Shown: positions 24,561-32,715 of the stretch, in pieces
How the letters are laid out: each line of letters opens with the position of its first letter
How positions within the stretch are numbered: position 1 is the stretch's first letter
The notes under the pieces: generated by a model
Told to the model about the DNA's origin: nothing
The model's database searches: none
Seen by the model: the letters and a program-made list of their open reading frames with translations, nothing else
NCBI GenBank assembly: GCA_020342155.1
Contig: CP070842.1
Span: 1,368,405-1,432,404, forward strand
DNA length: 64,000 nucleotides
Source of the DNA: Dehalococcoidales bacterium
Lineage (GTDB): Bacteria > Chloroflexota > Dehalococcoidia > Dehalococcoidales > Fen-1064
Reading direction: 5' to 3'
Program-made: the position numbers and the translations under genes

Positions 24561-24878
24561 CTAGGTATTTATTGCACTCGACGGTTCAGCAAAAACTACC
24601 TCGTAGTGCTCACGACCGGGTGGCACACGATAGAAGGTCACGAACTTGGCCAACTGTTCATCGTAGTATCCACTCACCAGGCCAGCGGTTGCTGCTTCTT
24701 CGCTCGCCCACAGACTCATTATAAGGCCCTTGCCTTCGGGGGTACGCATTACATACATACCCTCATATCCTTCCTGTTTTTGTGCTTCGGGTACAACTAA
24801 TTCCTTATACATTTCCAGCGCGTCGTCCAAACTAATTCTCAGCGTGTCAATCTCAAATAACGTCACTCTTGCGAACAT
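24561..24878 (-). CDS. Small ABM-like (dimeric alpha/beta barrel) protein
   Basis: A 105-residue protein whose pattern (ARVTLFEID, helix, YEGMYVMRTPEGKGLIMSLWAS, helix, then REHYEVVFAE) fits the antibiotic biosynthesis monooxygenase/stress-response barrel fold. Such small proteins may act as cofactor-free oxygenases, haem-degrading enzymes or simply ligand-binding dimers; no catalytic residue is diagnostic here. AAGGAGG lies before the ATG. It sits between the ABC ATPase and the FtsX-type permease genes in one minus-strand run, so it may act on the exported compound. Confidence 0.7.
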   Translation of the reverse strand: MFARVTLFEIDTLRISLDDALEMYKELVVPEAQKQEGYEGMYVMRTPEGKGLIMSLWASEEAATAGLVSGYYDEQLAKFVTFYRVPPGREHYEVVFAEPSSAINT

Positions 24879-24927
24879 GCTTTTCCTCCTTAAGCTTCTC
24901 TCAGTATTTTATAAGATAGGACAGGTT

Positions 24928-25629
24928 CTAATTGGCATCCATGTAAAGCTCTTCCACAATCTGTCCATCCGCCATCCGGAGAATCCGATTCGTCTTGCGA
25001 CCTACGGCAAGATCATGGGTGACGATAACGAAGGTCTGCAACTTTTCCTTATTCAGTCTGCATAGCAGGTCAATTACCTCGGCAGCATTTTCGCTATCCA
25101 AGTTGCCTGTAGGCTCATCAGCCCACACAATAGCAGGCTCGTTGGCCAGTGCTCTGGCAATAGTCACCCTCTGCTGCTGGCCTCCGGACATTTCTGCAGG
25201 ACGCTTGGGGGCTTCCTCTGATAGGTCCACAAGAGCCAGAGCTTCCTGTGCTCGCCTGCGGGCATCGCTTTGCTTTACCCCCGCCATCAGGAGGGGGAAT
25301 TCGACATTCTCCACTGCGCTGAGAACAGGGAGCAGATTGTAGGACTGGAAGACAAATCCCATCTTCTCGGCTCGGTAGCGTGTGCACTGCCTATCGGACA
25401 TGGTATGGATCGGTGAACCATCAATAACCACCTGGCCCTTTGTGACATCATCCAGCCCAGACAAGACATTAAGGAGAGTCGTTTTACCACATCCAGAGGG
25501 GCCCATGACAGCCACCATTTCGCCCCGTATTACACTAAGATCAATTCCCCTGAGGGCGTTTACTGTCACTTTACTAGTATTATAGCTCTTGTGAACGCCT
25601 GTCGCCTGAATAATATTACTATTTTGCAC
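24928..25629 (-). CDS. ABC transporter ATP-binding protein, LolD/MacB type
   Basis: A 233-residue ATPase. Walker A is GPSGCGKTT (43-51), the Q-loop is in VFQSYNLLP, the signature is MSGGQQQRV and Walker B is [13 protein letters not shown], the GNLDS ending being typical of the LolD/FtsE/MacB group. It should power the FtsX-type permease encoded further down the same strand. Start ATG at 25629; ribosome site AGGAACC is modest. Confidence 0.92.
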   Translation of the reverse strand: MQNSNIIQATGVHKSYNTSKVTVNALRGIDLSVIRGEMVAVMGPSGCGKTTLLNVLSGLDDVTKGQVVIDGSPIHTMSDRQCTRYRAEKMGFVFQSYNLLPVLSAVENVEFPLLMAGVKQSDARRRAQEALALVDLSEEAPKRPAEMSGGQQQRVTIARALANEPAIVWADEPTGNLDSENAAEVIDLLCRLNKEKLQTFVIVTHDLAVGRKTNRILRMADGQIVEELYMDAN

Positions 25630-25668
25630 AAGGTTCCTCCTATTTACATGATGCAGCTATCTGTTTAA

Positions 25669-26406
25669 TTAGCGTCTACGCTGTACTAGGGCATACGTTA
25701 TAATGAATCCTGCCAAGCACCAGGCCCCAACAACACCAAAAGCCAGCCCGAGATTGACATCCATGTCTGTGAGAGTGCCCCGCGAAAGGTCTGCCATGTA
25801 CTTTACCGGCAACACCCGATGTATCGCCGCCATCCAGTCTGGTAGCTGCTCTATCGGGTACATAACGGGCGAGAATAACATTATGGCGAACACTATAACC
25901 TGAGTAGCCAGGTTCGCCATCTCCGGCCTGGGGGCTCCGTGAGCAATAGAGTACCCTAAAAACATACCGGTTGCCGATATGAGCAGCACGGCGGGTATAA
26001 CCAGCGGGCTTATCTCCAGCCCAAAATTATAGCGAATGGCTCCTATTACTAGTGCTAAAACAAGACCCGGTAAGGCAATCAATACCCAGATTGTGGCGTC
26101 GGCGGCGACGTAAACCAGTCTTGGTATAGGCAAAGACCAGATATAGTCAAAGGTGCCTTCAGTTCTGGCCATGGCTACTATCTGAGGCACCAGTACCAGT
26201 CCAACTGTCATCAAAATGATGGTCGGGGCACCGGTAGTAATAAACTTAGCCGTATCCGGTGTAATCTCGCGGTAAAAAAACCCGAGACCAAAAATGAAAC
26301 CGGTGGCAATCATGACCTGGACAACCAGGGTAAGGGCCAGTATCGGTTTTTTACTGAGTGCCTGCCACTTCAGCATAAGACCGTAACTACGAAGCGACTG
26401 TGTCAT
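25669..26406 (-). CDS. ABC-2 type transporter permease
   Basis: A 245-residue membrane protein with six hydrophobic segments and no large soluble domain, as for ABC-2 exporters of the DrrB/NodJ kind. Its start overlaps the end of the upstream ATPase gene by 20 bp, showing tight coupling. The pair would form a drug or lipid exporter. Conserved features are weak at sequence level, so the substrate cannot be inferred from the protein alone. Confidence 0.82.
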   Translation of the reverse strand: MTQSLRSYGLMLKWQALSKKPILALTLVVQVMIATGFIFGLGFFYREITPDTAKFITTGAPTIILMTVGLVLVPQIVAMARTEGTFDYIWSLPIPRLVYVAADATIWVLIALPGLVLALVIGAIRYNFGLEISPLVIPAVLLISATGMFLGYSIAHGAPRPEMANLATQVIVFAIMLFSPVMYPIEQLPDWMAAIHRVLPVKYMADLSRGTLTDMDVNLGLAFGVVGAWCLAGFIITYALVQRRR

Positions 26407-27391
26407 GATTCACCTCATTTTCCGGCAGCTCCTGTGCATCAGCCCGACCGACCATTTTCACGTACACATCTTCTAGAGTAGTCGGACCAATGGAGAATTC
26501 CTCCACTACGCCATCTTCTTTAAGACTGCGCGCCCATTGCATTGCCGGTGCTATATCCCTTTCTGCCAATCTGGCAACCAGGCGTCGACCAGTGAACACG
26601 GTCGATTGTATAAACTCCGGTAGTGCTGGTGCGTCTACCCTCGGCTCCAGAGTAAGCTCGAGCCGCATGTTTTCATTACCATTTTCCTTAAGTGAACCCG
26701 GTGTTCCCATTCCAACAACTTTACCCTGGTCTACGATTGCCAGGCGGTCGACAGCCCGTTCCGCTTCAAGTACGTTATGTGTCACCAGCAGCACAGTGGA
26801 ACCCATGCCTATAAGAGCTCGTACCTGCTGCCAGAGGAGTCGACGTCGCAAGGGGTCAACGTCATTCGTTGGCTCATCAAGTATAACGATACGACCCGGC
26901 ACAACCACTGCCATACAGAAGGCGACCAGACGGCGCATTCCCCCGGAAAAACTCTCCGCAGCTTTATTTGCCCATTCTTCCATCTCCAGCTGGGAAATCA
27001 GCTCCCGTGCTCGTTCTCGTACACGTCTGGCATCACCTCCACGGACCCTGCCCACCAGCTCAATTGCCTGCCTGGTGGTAAGCCCGGTAATAGGCACCTG
27101 GGTTTGAGCCTGTAAAGAGCAGGCCTGTCGGGCATAACCGGGCTTGGCAATAACGTCGACACCGTCCAGCGTAATCCTCCCTGAGTCGGGTTTCACCAGA
27201 CCAATTATCTGGTTAACTAGGGTTGTCTTGCCGGCACCATTAGGTCCTAATAAACCGAATATTTCACCTTCTTGCAACGACAAGGAAATATTGTCATTTA
27301 CGAGCACACCTTTAACATATTCTTTGCATACGTTGTATACTTGGAGAACTGCGGAAGATTGAGAATCATTTTTCATTTGTACAATCGCCAT
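26387..27391 (-). CDS. ABC transporter ATP-binding protein, DrrA-like
   Basis: A 334-residue ATPase: Walker A GPNGAGKTT, signature FSGGMRRLV, Walker B IVILDEPTNDVDP and switch His in LLVTHNVLEAERA. After the core (to about 235) comes a C-terminal extension ending in TTLEDVYVKMVG, the typical DrrA/daunorubicin-resistance tail. Note Asn-Asp-Val-Asp in place of the usual GLDP after Walker B. It is coupled to the ABC-2 permease by overlap, and lies 77 bp after the RPH-like gene. Start could be ATG 27391 or ATG 27376; the first is used. Confidence 0.9.
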   Translation of the reverse strand: MAIVQMKNDSQSSAVLQVYNVCKEYVKGVLVNDNISLSLQEGEIFGLLGPNGAGKTTLVNQIIGLVKPDSGRITLDGVDVIAKPGYARQACSLQAQTQVPITGLTTRQAIELVGRVRGGDARRVRERARELISQLEMEEWANKAAESFSGGMRRLVAFCMAVVVPGRIVILDEPTNDVDPLRRRLLWQQVRALIGMGSTVLLVTHNVLEAERAVDRLAIVDQGKVVGMGTPGSLKENGNENMRLELTLEPRVDAPALPEFIQSTVFTGRRLVARLAERDIAPAMQWARSLKEDGVVEEFSIGPTTLEDVYVKMVGRADAQELPENEVNHDTVAS

Positions 27392-27467
27392 GTGTTTTCA
27401 TTGTTCCCTCATCACACGAATGGTCACTTGAAATCTCATACATTGTTAAATCTAAAAAACCTTGTTA

Positions 27468-29990
27468 TTAAACTGCCGTAATTTCAACCACTCCTCTGCT
27501 CCCGTCGACAGTGACGGTTTGTCCATCTACCAGACGCTGAGTCGCATCCCTCGTCCCTAGAACTGCTGGAAGACCATTCTCACGGGCAATGATTGCAGTA
27601 TGTGACAGAACGCCCCCACTATCGGTAACGACAGCACTAGCTTGTGTAAAAAGCATTGACCATGCCGGGGTAGTGACAGGGCAGACAAGTACATCACCTG
27701 GCATCAATCGAGAGAATTCGGACTCATTGCGGATTATACGGACAATCCCGGTGTAGCGACCAGGTGATCCGGGTACTCCCGTAATCTCATTATTAGTGGA
27801 AGCACCGGGAGATACCGTAAGTCCAACGTTCATAAACCAAAGCTGCGCTCTGGTCATGGTGCGCCACGGTTCAGGCATAATACCAGGATCTGGTGGTTCG
27901 GCTTCTTTGCCATACGACGACGGTCCAGGATGGGCTGCCACCCAAGCTTGCTCAGACTTACGGTCCTTAATCAACGTCGAAAAGTCCTGCTGTTCCCCGT
28001 TTAGTGCAGAGCGAAGCTCTGTGTCCTCGAGGTAAACGGCGTCCAAGTGGTCAGCAATGATACGACGATCGACAAGCCGACGACCGATCTCGAGAGCCGC
28101 ATAGCGTACAAGAGCGTTAGGTACGTTATCGGTATAGAATACATTGTCTTCGCGCACGGGATTTGTTTGCTGGGCAGCCTCAAGAGCCTTTTCGAAGCGT
28201 TTGCTATTTTTAGGATTTTGCACTGCTAACTCAAGTCGAGCACGCTTGATAGTTTCTTCACGGATCTTTCGCGGATCACTGGCTTCTGGGAATATTGTGC
28301 CATTTATACGATCTCGAAGGAGGCTCACAAGTAGGTCGGGCTTTTCTGCAATTGTCGGACTTCCTGGTTCGTAGTTGGTAGTTCGATGCCCATATCCTCT
28401 CAGATACGCATCTAAGGCATCGGCTACTTTGGGCTCAGCCTGATACAGCCGAGGAATCACATTAATACCATCGGAAATTATCTTTTTAGCTGCCGGGTAG
28501 CGACTTATAAAAGCAGCTAACTCAACCAGTTTTCGTCCTGGCTCAGATGAAGTCTTAGAAGTCCCGGAGACCAGTAACATCGCTTTGGCAGTATCCCAAC
28601 CAAGCAACTGCCTACATACTTCGGTAAGTTCATAGTTTCTAAGCAGATAAGGCATCATGAGTCGAAAATGGACGGCCTGACCCCAGCGTAGGAAGTCTAT
28701 TGTTTGATCAAGGTGACGAAGTAATTCCTCATCATCAAGTTCAGTCAGGTTCACGCTGAGGATATCATGGGCTTTCTGATTAAACTGATCACGCCATTCA
28801 CTATACCAGCGCTCTATTGTTCGGTCCATAAGTTTAGTCCGGAAAGCCTCTCTGGCGATTCGTTGCCGTCGTCTAATACTTGGTATGATGCGCATAGCTA
28901 GGAAGAGAATCCACGAGGGTGGTGCTGGGCCTGACCGTTCGTTACCGCCTGGTAGAATGATATGCGCGTAAACCTCACCACCGATTGACCGCTGCTCGAT
29001 ACCCTCAATCGGCAAGCCAAATTCTTGACACATGGTTGCCATACCATAATCCAATGCTGGTAGGTATACTGATGCGCCAAACGGGGTGATCGGAGAAGTG
29101 AAATGGGCGGCGTCCTTCATCCAGAATCCCTCGCTGGGGACGGACAACTCAAGGCGTTGAGGAAGCGCCGTAATGGGACGTGCTTGGAGGAGGAACAGCT
29201 CCCCTGCAGTAAGTGCCCACTCAATATCCTGTGGCGGACCGAAATACTGCTCCACACGGCGTGCCAGCTCGGCTACAGACTTGGCTTGATCAGCGTTGAT
29301 GGCACCTTCGGGAGCACGCTGGCAAATCACCTCATCGTCTCTAACAATCCACTCGTCAGGTAAGGCTTGACCAGCAACTAATCGCTCACCAAGACCCTCG
29401 ACCGCGTTAACTACCACTTCGGTCCGGTTGCCGGTGACCGGATTAGCGGTAAAGACAACACCAGCAGCATCTGCTTGCACCATACGCTGAACGAGTACAG
29501 CCATGCCGGCATTATTCTGTTTATCCTTTCCCCCACGATATGTAAAAACACGCTCGCTAAAAGCTGATGCCCAGCAATGACGAATTGCTGACATCAAGTC
29601 ATCTTCACCACGAACATCAAGAACTGTCTCGTACTGTCCGGCAAAGGATGCATCGGGTAGATCTTCAGCTACTCCGGATGATCGTACCGCTACAGAACCA
29701 TTACCGAGTTCTGCTAACGCCGCTTTAACAGCTTCGGCAACATCAGAGGGCACAACTGCATCCTCAGCTTTTTCCTGAGAAGCATTACAGTCTAAGTTGT
29801 TTGCTAGAAGGAACCGATCAAAAGCATCCGTGGTTACCACGAATCCGTCAGGCACAGGGAATCCGGCGGACAGTAGTTCACCAAGATTAGTTGCCTTTTC
29901 CCCAGCACGATTTGTGTTGTCCTTTGATAGGCTATCCAGTGTGAGTGTATATCGCCCTTCTAGGGCGATATACTGCTTGAGCTGATCCAT
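27468..29990 (-). CDS. PEP-synthase/rifampin phosphotransferase-like enzyme
   Basis: An 840-residue protein with an ATP-grasp PPDK N-terminal domain (1-310; AGEKATNLGEL, VAVRSSGVAEDLPDASFAGQ, GVVFTANP), a middle helical domain (about 320-735) and a C-terminal swivelling phosphohistidine domain with H797 in GGVLSHTAIIA. There is no PEP-binding TIM barrel, and the middle domain opens with GFWMKDAAHFTSPITPF, both as in rifampin phosphotransferases, which transfer the beta-phosphate of ATP to the antibiotic. The substrate here is unproven. AAGGAGG precedes the ATG. Divergent from the two-CW HTH gene and followed by ABC exporter genes. Confidence 0.82.
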   Translation of the reverse strand: MDQLKQYIALEGRYTLTLDSLSKDNTNRAGEKATNLGELLSAGFPVPDGFVVTTDAFDRFLLANNLDCNASQEKAEDAVVPSDVAEAVKAALAELGNGSVAVRSSGVAEDLPDASFAGQYETVLDVRGEDDLMSAIRHCWASAFSERVFTYRGGKDKQNNAGMAVLVQRMVQADAAGVVFTANPVTGNRTEVVVNAVEGLGERLVAGQALPDEWIVRDDEVICQRAPEGAINADQAKSVAELARRVEQYFGPPQDIEWALTAGELFLLQARPITALPQRLELSVPSEGFWMKDAAHFTSPITPFGASVYLPALDYGMATMCQEFGLPIEGIEQRSIGGEVYAHIILPGGNERSGPAPPSWILFLAMRIIPSIRRRQRIAREAFRTKLMDRTIERWYSEWRDQFNQKAHDILSVNLTELDDEELLRHLDQTIDFLRWGQAVHFRLMMPYLLRNYELTEVCRQLLGWDTAKAMLLVSGTSKTSSEPGRKLVELAAFISRYPAAKKIISDGINVIPRLYQAEPKVADALDAYLRGYGHRTTNYEPGSPTIAEKPDLLVSLLRDRINGTIFPEASDPRKIREETIKRARLELAVQNPKNSKRFEKALEAAQQTNPVREDNVFYTDNVPNALVRYAALEIGRRLVDRRIIADHLDAVYLEDTELRSALNGEQQDFSTLIKDRKSEQAWVAAHPGPSSYGKEAEPPDPGIMPEPWRTMTRAQLWFMNVGLTVSPGASTNNEITGVPGSPGRYTGIVRIIRNESEFSRLMPGDVLVCPVTTPAWSMLFTQASAVVTDSGGVLSHTAIIARENGLPAVLGTRDATQRLVDGQTVTVDGSRGVVEITAV

Positions 29991-30144
29991 AATTTACCTC
30001 CTTCTTAAATAGGGTAGGTGATAGTTTAATATTAAGAATACAGGGCAAATAGTATATTTATAGTGATATAATACCACAATGTGGTAGTATTATTCAACCA
30101 CAATGTGGTATAATTTAAAATGAAAAAGATACTTTTTACATGAG
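29991..30144. promoter_or_regulatory. Divergent promoter region with twin operators
   Basis: Two identical 13-base palindromes, ACCACAATGTGGT, lie at 30073-30085 and 30097-30109, 24 bases centre to centre. The second abuts and overlaps a TATAAT box (30109-30114) pointing to the HTH gene; the first faces AT-rich -10-like sequences for the RPH-like gene. The layout suggests a dimeric regulator, most simply the HTH protein itself, controlling both genes. Confidence 0.72.
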
Positions 30145-30528
30145 ATGGACAAAAAAGAATTTTCTCAAGTCAGACATGTCTTAGGTAGGACCCAAGAACA
30201 ACTAGCTCAACTATTGTGTGTTTCTCCCAAGGCAATACAAAGCTTTGAACAGGGTTGGAGGAATATTCCTTCGTATATTGAGCGTGAAATGCTACTCCTT
30301 CTATCCCTGAAGCGAACTGCAGACAGAGGTGTTCGACCTTGTTGGGATATCAAGAACTGTCCTGATGAATGGAGAAATAACTGCATAGTATGGGAATTAC
30401 AGGCAAGACATTTCTGTTGGTTTTTAAATGGGACATTTTGTCAGGGGAGAATGTACAATACATGGGCCGAGAAGATTGTATTGTGTAAAGAATGTGAAGT
30501 CTATCAGTCAATGCTGTCCGCCACATAG
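30145..30528 (+). CDS. HTH regulator with Cys-rich two-CW domain
   Basis: A 127-residue protein. Residues 5-55 form an XRE/MqsA-like helix-turn-helix (RTQEQLAQLLCVSPKAIQSF). Residues 64-120 carry C66-W67, C72, C80, C91-W92, C99, C114 and C117, matching the two-CW Cys module. The domain probably binds zinc or an Fe-S/redox centre and tunes DNA binding. AT-rich codon use and position opposite the RPH-like gene suggest a dedicated local regulator acting at the twin operators in between. There is no clear ribosome site before the ATG. Confidence 0.75.
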   Translation: MDKKEFSQVRHVLGRTQEQLAQLLCVSPKAIQSFEQGWRNIPSYIEREMLLLLSLKRTADRGVRPCWDIKNCPDEWRNNCIVWELQARHFCWFLNGTFCQGRMYNTWAEKIVLCKECEVYQSMLSAT

Positions 30529-30808
30529 ATTTGGGAACTACTGAAGAGAACGGATGTTATATGTGTTCGGGAAAAATTATTATATTTAGAGGGAAAAATG
30601 GCAGCAATATCTGGAGCAATGGAGAGACATCACTAACTGATAATAGGGATTCTGGCAAGCAATAATAGTTTTCTTCATCGTAGCCTGTATTTTTGATAAT
30701 GTGATACCTGTCTGTCACTGGATATTCCAATGCGACCACCCCTATCATGCGATGGCGCAGTAAAAAAGTTAAGTACATCTGGGAGAATAATAAAGGAGGA
30801 GACAACAA
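30529..30808. other. Intergenic stretch, nothing recognised
   Basis: AT-rich sequence between the HTH gene and the small membrane protein gene. No convincing ORF on either strand, no strong hairpin. It ends in a good ribosome site (AAAGGAGGAG) for the next gene. Confidence 0.4.
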
Positions 30809-31045
30809 ATGGACTGGGGAATTGTAGCTTCAGTGGTAGTGGCTAATGTTCTAGTGATTCTAGGAATACTAATGCTCATAGGATTTATGGTATTACTAAT
30901 TGGGAGAAGCATAAAGAAGAAAGCACAAGTGAAGACATCAACCAGCGAAAGTCCCACCGGTAAAACACCAGCGGGAATAGAACAACCAGAAGTAATAAGA
31001 AGCTGCCCAATGACATTCTGCCCACTGAACAAGGTGGTAGAGTAG
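30809..31045 (+). CDS. Small single-pass membrane protein with C-terminal CxxxxC
   Basis: A 78-residue protein with a long hydrophobic segment (residues 5-32, VASVVVANVLVILGILMLIG and on), a basic stretch (RSIKKK) and a flexible polar tail ending in SCPMTFCPLN. The basic stretch after the segment puts the C-terminus in the cytoplasm. AAAGGAGGAG lies 8 bases before the ATG, which makes a real gene likely in spite of its size. Unknown family. The Cys pair and the neighbouring AhpD-like gene hint at a redox or metal role; this is speculation. Confidence 0.62.
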   Translation: MDWGIVASVVVANVLVILGILMLIGFMVLLIGRSIKKKAQVKTSTSESPTGKTPAGIEQPEVIRSCPMTFCPLNKVVE

Positions 31046-31201
31046 CCGCCAAAATAAAGACAAGATTGCATATGGCTTCAGCCTCGTCGATTCTATTGAG
31101 GCTGAAGACTGCTTATTGGGCACAGTGAATGAGTACGAATTGGTGGGAAGAAGGTTATTTATGTACTTTTCACTCGTATCTGACTTAGAGGGAGAGTGAT
31201 T

Positions 31202-31615
31202 ATGGGTTCTATTAAATTAATTCCAGAGGAAGAGGCAACTGGAAGAGTTAAGGAGATATTCGAGGAAATAAAGGAAAAGCTCGGAATAGACTTCGTGCCG
31301 AACCTGTACCGGGCGATGGCGCCCATCCCGGAGTATCTTGAGACACAATGGAACAAGACTAAAGCAATCATGCAAAGACCGGGTAAACTTGATAAGCTAA
31401 CCAGGGAAATCATCGCCGTGGCTGTATCCACGGTAAACGGATGCAGGTATTGAACCGAGGTCCACACTTCCGCGGCGCGGAAGCTCGGTCTTGATGATGA
31501 GGGTATAACCGAACTAATGACAGTCGTTGATCTGTTCAGTGGCCTTAACAAGTTCTCAGACGGTCTTCAGCTTGAAATGGATGAGAAGCCTTGGTACGGT
31601 TGTGGTTCAGCCTGA
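31202..31615 (+). CDS. Carboxymuconolactone decarboxylase/AhpD-family protein, candidate selenoprotein (in-frame TGA)
   Basis: Read through the TGA at 31451-31453, this is a 137-residue CMD/AhpD-family protein. The family's redox motif CxxCxxxH appears as C81-R-Y-[TGA84]-T-E-V-H88, so the TGA replaces the second catalytic Cys. The frame after it remains intact and family-like (SAARKLGLDDEGI, LFSGLNKFSDGLQLEMDEKP) to a TGA at 31613. A stem-loop starts immediately after the codon (see SECIS entry). AhpD-like selenoproteins are known. The alternative is a single nonsense mutation or sequencing error. The enzyme would reduce peroxides or disulfides. Start ATG 31202; GTG 31196 is possible. Confidence 0.72.
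31454..31489 (+). promoter_or_regulatory. Candidate bacterial SECIS stem-loop
   Basis: Directly 3' of the in-frame TGA, ACCGAG (31454-31459) pairs with CTCGGT (31484-31489) and, inside it, TTCCGC (31468-31473) pairs with GCGGAA (31477-31482) around a GGC loop. The apical loop begins 21 bases after the TGA and its first base is G, consistent with the distance and loop rules I recall for bacterial SECIS elements. An internal loop (GTCCACAC) separates the stems. Confidence 0.55.
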
Positions 31616-31739
31616 ATGCCGTGAGCATTCAGTTGCACTGAAAATCAACAGCGCCCAACAATGCGATATGTGCATTTGATCTAAAGAGAAGTACTTAAAA
31701 CGTGACAATCAGGTTGAACAATGAAAAAGAGGAGCAAAG

Positions 31740-31875
31740 ATGAGAGTAGAAGATCTATCAACTTACGGAACAACTTTTGACTATATGCCGCGGAAAGCAA
31801 TGATAGAACAAATGAAAGTAATGTTTTCCGAACTTACAAGAAAGTTTGGATTATTTGGCACCGTTGGATTTCGTA
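31740..31875 (+). pseudogene. Truncated gene start, cut by the recombinase segment
   Basis: A ribosome site (AGGAGCAAAG) and ATG open a frame that looks coding for about 44 residues (MRVEDLSTYGTTFDYMPRKA, then MIEQMKVMFSELTRKFGLFG). After residue 44 the frame is only the antisense of the serine recombinase gene and has no coding character. The rest of the original gene is not found on the far side. I do not recognise the family. Boundary near 31875 is estimated; a hairpin CCACGGG-ACCTG-CCCGTGG lies at 31882-31900. Confidence 0.45.
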
Positions 31876-31926
31876 GATACCCACGGGACCTGCCCGTGGC
31901 ACTTGTTAAAAACCAACGATTTATAG

Positions 31927-32436
31927 TTAAGGGAATCTTGTTCTTTTCTTCCTTTTTCTCTTATCTTTTGAACCAGATGGCCTGCCTAGCCTCCTACCCT
32001 GAGCTACGGCCCGGGCTAATCCTGCCTTCGTTCGCTCCGATCTCCGCTGACTTTCCATCCGTGCTACCCAACCCGAAAGAGCATAGAGCACCTCAGCCAG
32101 TTCTCCAGGGGCCTCGGTCCACGATTCCTGGTAACTGAGAACGCGTACACCGTATATCCTCAGCTTATCAACCAACTTCAATATGGCTAGAGCACCTTCC
32201 CTTGATAACCTATCGAGGCTCCAAACCAGCACGGCATCAAATTTGTGGCGTCGAGCGTCTGCTACCAACTTCGCCAGCTCTTTTTGGTGGCCAGCTTTCC
32301 AAGCTGATTCACGTTCACTGTATATCCCGACAACCTGAAAGCCACACTGCTTTGCCCAATCCTCCAGTACTATAGATTGATTGGTAGTGTTCTGGTCGTC
32401 GGTACTAACTCGAACATAAATAACAACCCGCATCAA
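31927..32436 (-). CDS. Serine recombinase (resolvase family), small
   Basis: A 169-residue serine recombinase. The nucleophile is S11 in YVRVSTDDQ; catalytic arginines lie in the VWSLDRLSREG stretch and the E helix follows. After residue 145 the protein has only GRRLGRPSGSKDKRKRKKR, a basic stub where resolvases have the HTH_7 DNA-binding domain, so it may be truncated or belong to a short group common in uncultured Chloroflexota. The start is probably TTG 32436 or ATG 32433. It may have inserted next to the truncated gene at 31740; no terminal inverted repeats are obvious. Confidence 0.83.
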   Translation of the reverse strand: MMRVVIYVRVSTDDQNTTNQSIVLEDWAKQCGFQVVGIYSERESAWKAGHQKELAKLVADARRHKFDAVLVWSLDRLSREGALAILKLVDKLRIYGVRVLSYQESWTEAPGELAEVLYALSGWVARMESQRRSERTKAGLARAVAQGRRLGRPSGSKDKRKRKKRTRFP

Positions 32437-32588
32437 CTATGCCCTGATTAAGAGTCGAGTGCTCCTACGTCTACCGAATTACACAACAATTCGTTACCTG
32501 ACAAAAAACCTGATTAAGACCTCGTGGTGGTCACTGGATATCCAACTCAGTTAAGAAGGGTATAACACTGGTCGGATTATCAGTTCGG

Positions 32589-32651
32589 CAAGGGGGACAC
32601 AGGGGGATGGGGCTTCCACTACCAAACAGGGGCATCACTAATCGCATGGAC
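32589..32651. repeat. Dispersed structured intergenic repeat, copy C (deleted)
   Basis: AGGGGGACACAGGGGGATGG, then GGCTTCCACTACCAAACAGG and CATCACTAATCGCATGGAC join the head of the repeat directly to its tail as seen in copies A and B, with the internal hairpins missing. Confidence 0.65.
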
Positions 32652-32663
32652 ACGCCCATTTTC

Positions 32664-32692
32664 TTGACAGTCAGGCAGGCTAAAGATATTAT
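32664..32692 (+). promoter_or_regulatory. Sigma70-type promoter
   Basis: TTGACA (32664-32669), 17-base spacer, TATTAT (32687-32692), 23 bases before the ATG of the endonuclease IV-like gene; a G-run ribosome site lies between. Confidence 0.68.
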
Positions 32693-32715
32693 GCCTTTGG
32701 GGGGTAAATTGGATC

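Larger units (their letters stand above)
32437..32715. other. Intergenic region with repeat remnant and promoter
   Basis: It holds an 11-base direct repeat CCTGATTAAGA (near 32442 and 32509), repeat copy C (32589-32651) and the promoter of the endonuclease IV-like gene. No coding frame of interest is seen. Confidence 0.45.

Noticed and set aside
29991-30144. Rifamycin-associated element (RAE) upstream of the RPH-like gene
   Set aside because: The inverted repeat I recall for RAE is not present; the palindromes here are different.
31740-32138. Full 132-residue product of the frame opening at 31740
   Set aside because: Beyond about residue 44 it is the antisense of the serine recombinase gene.
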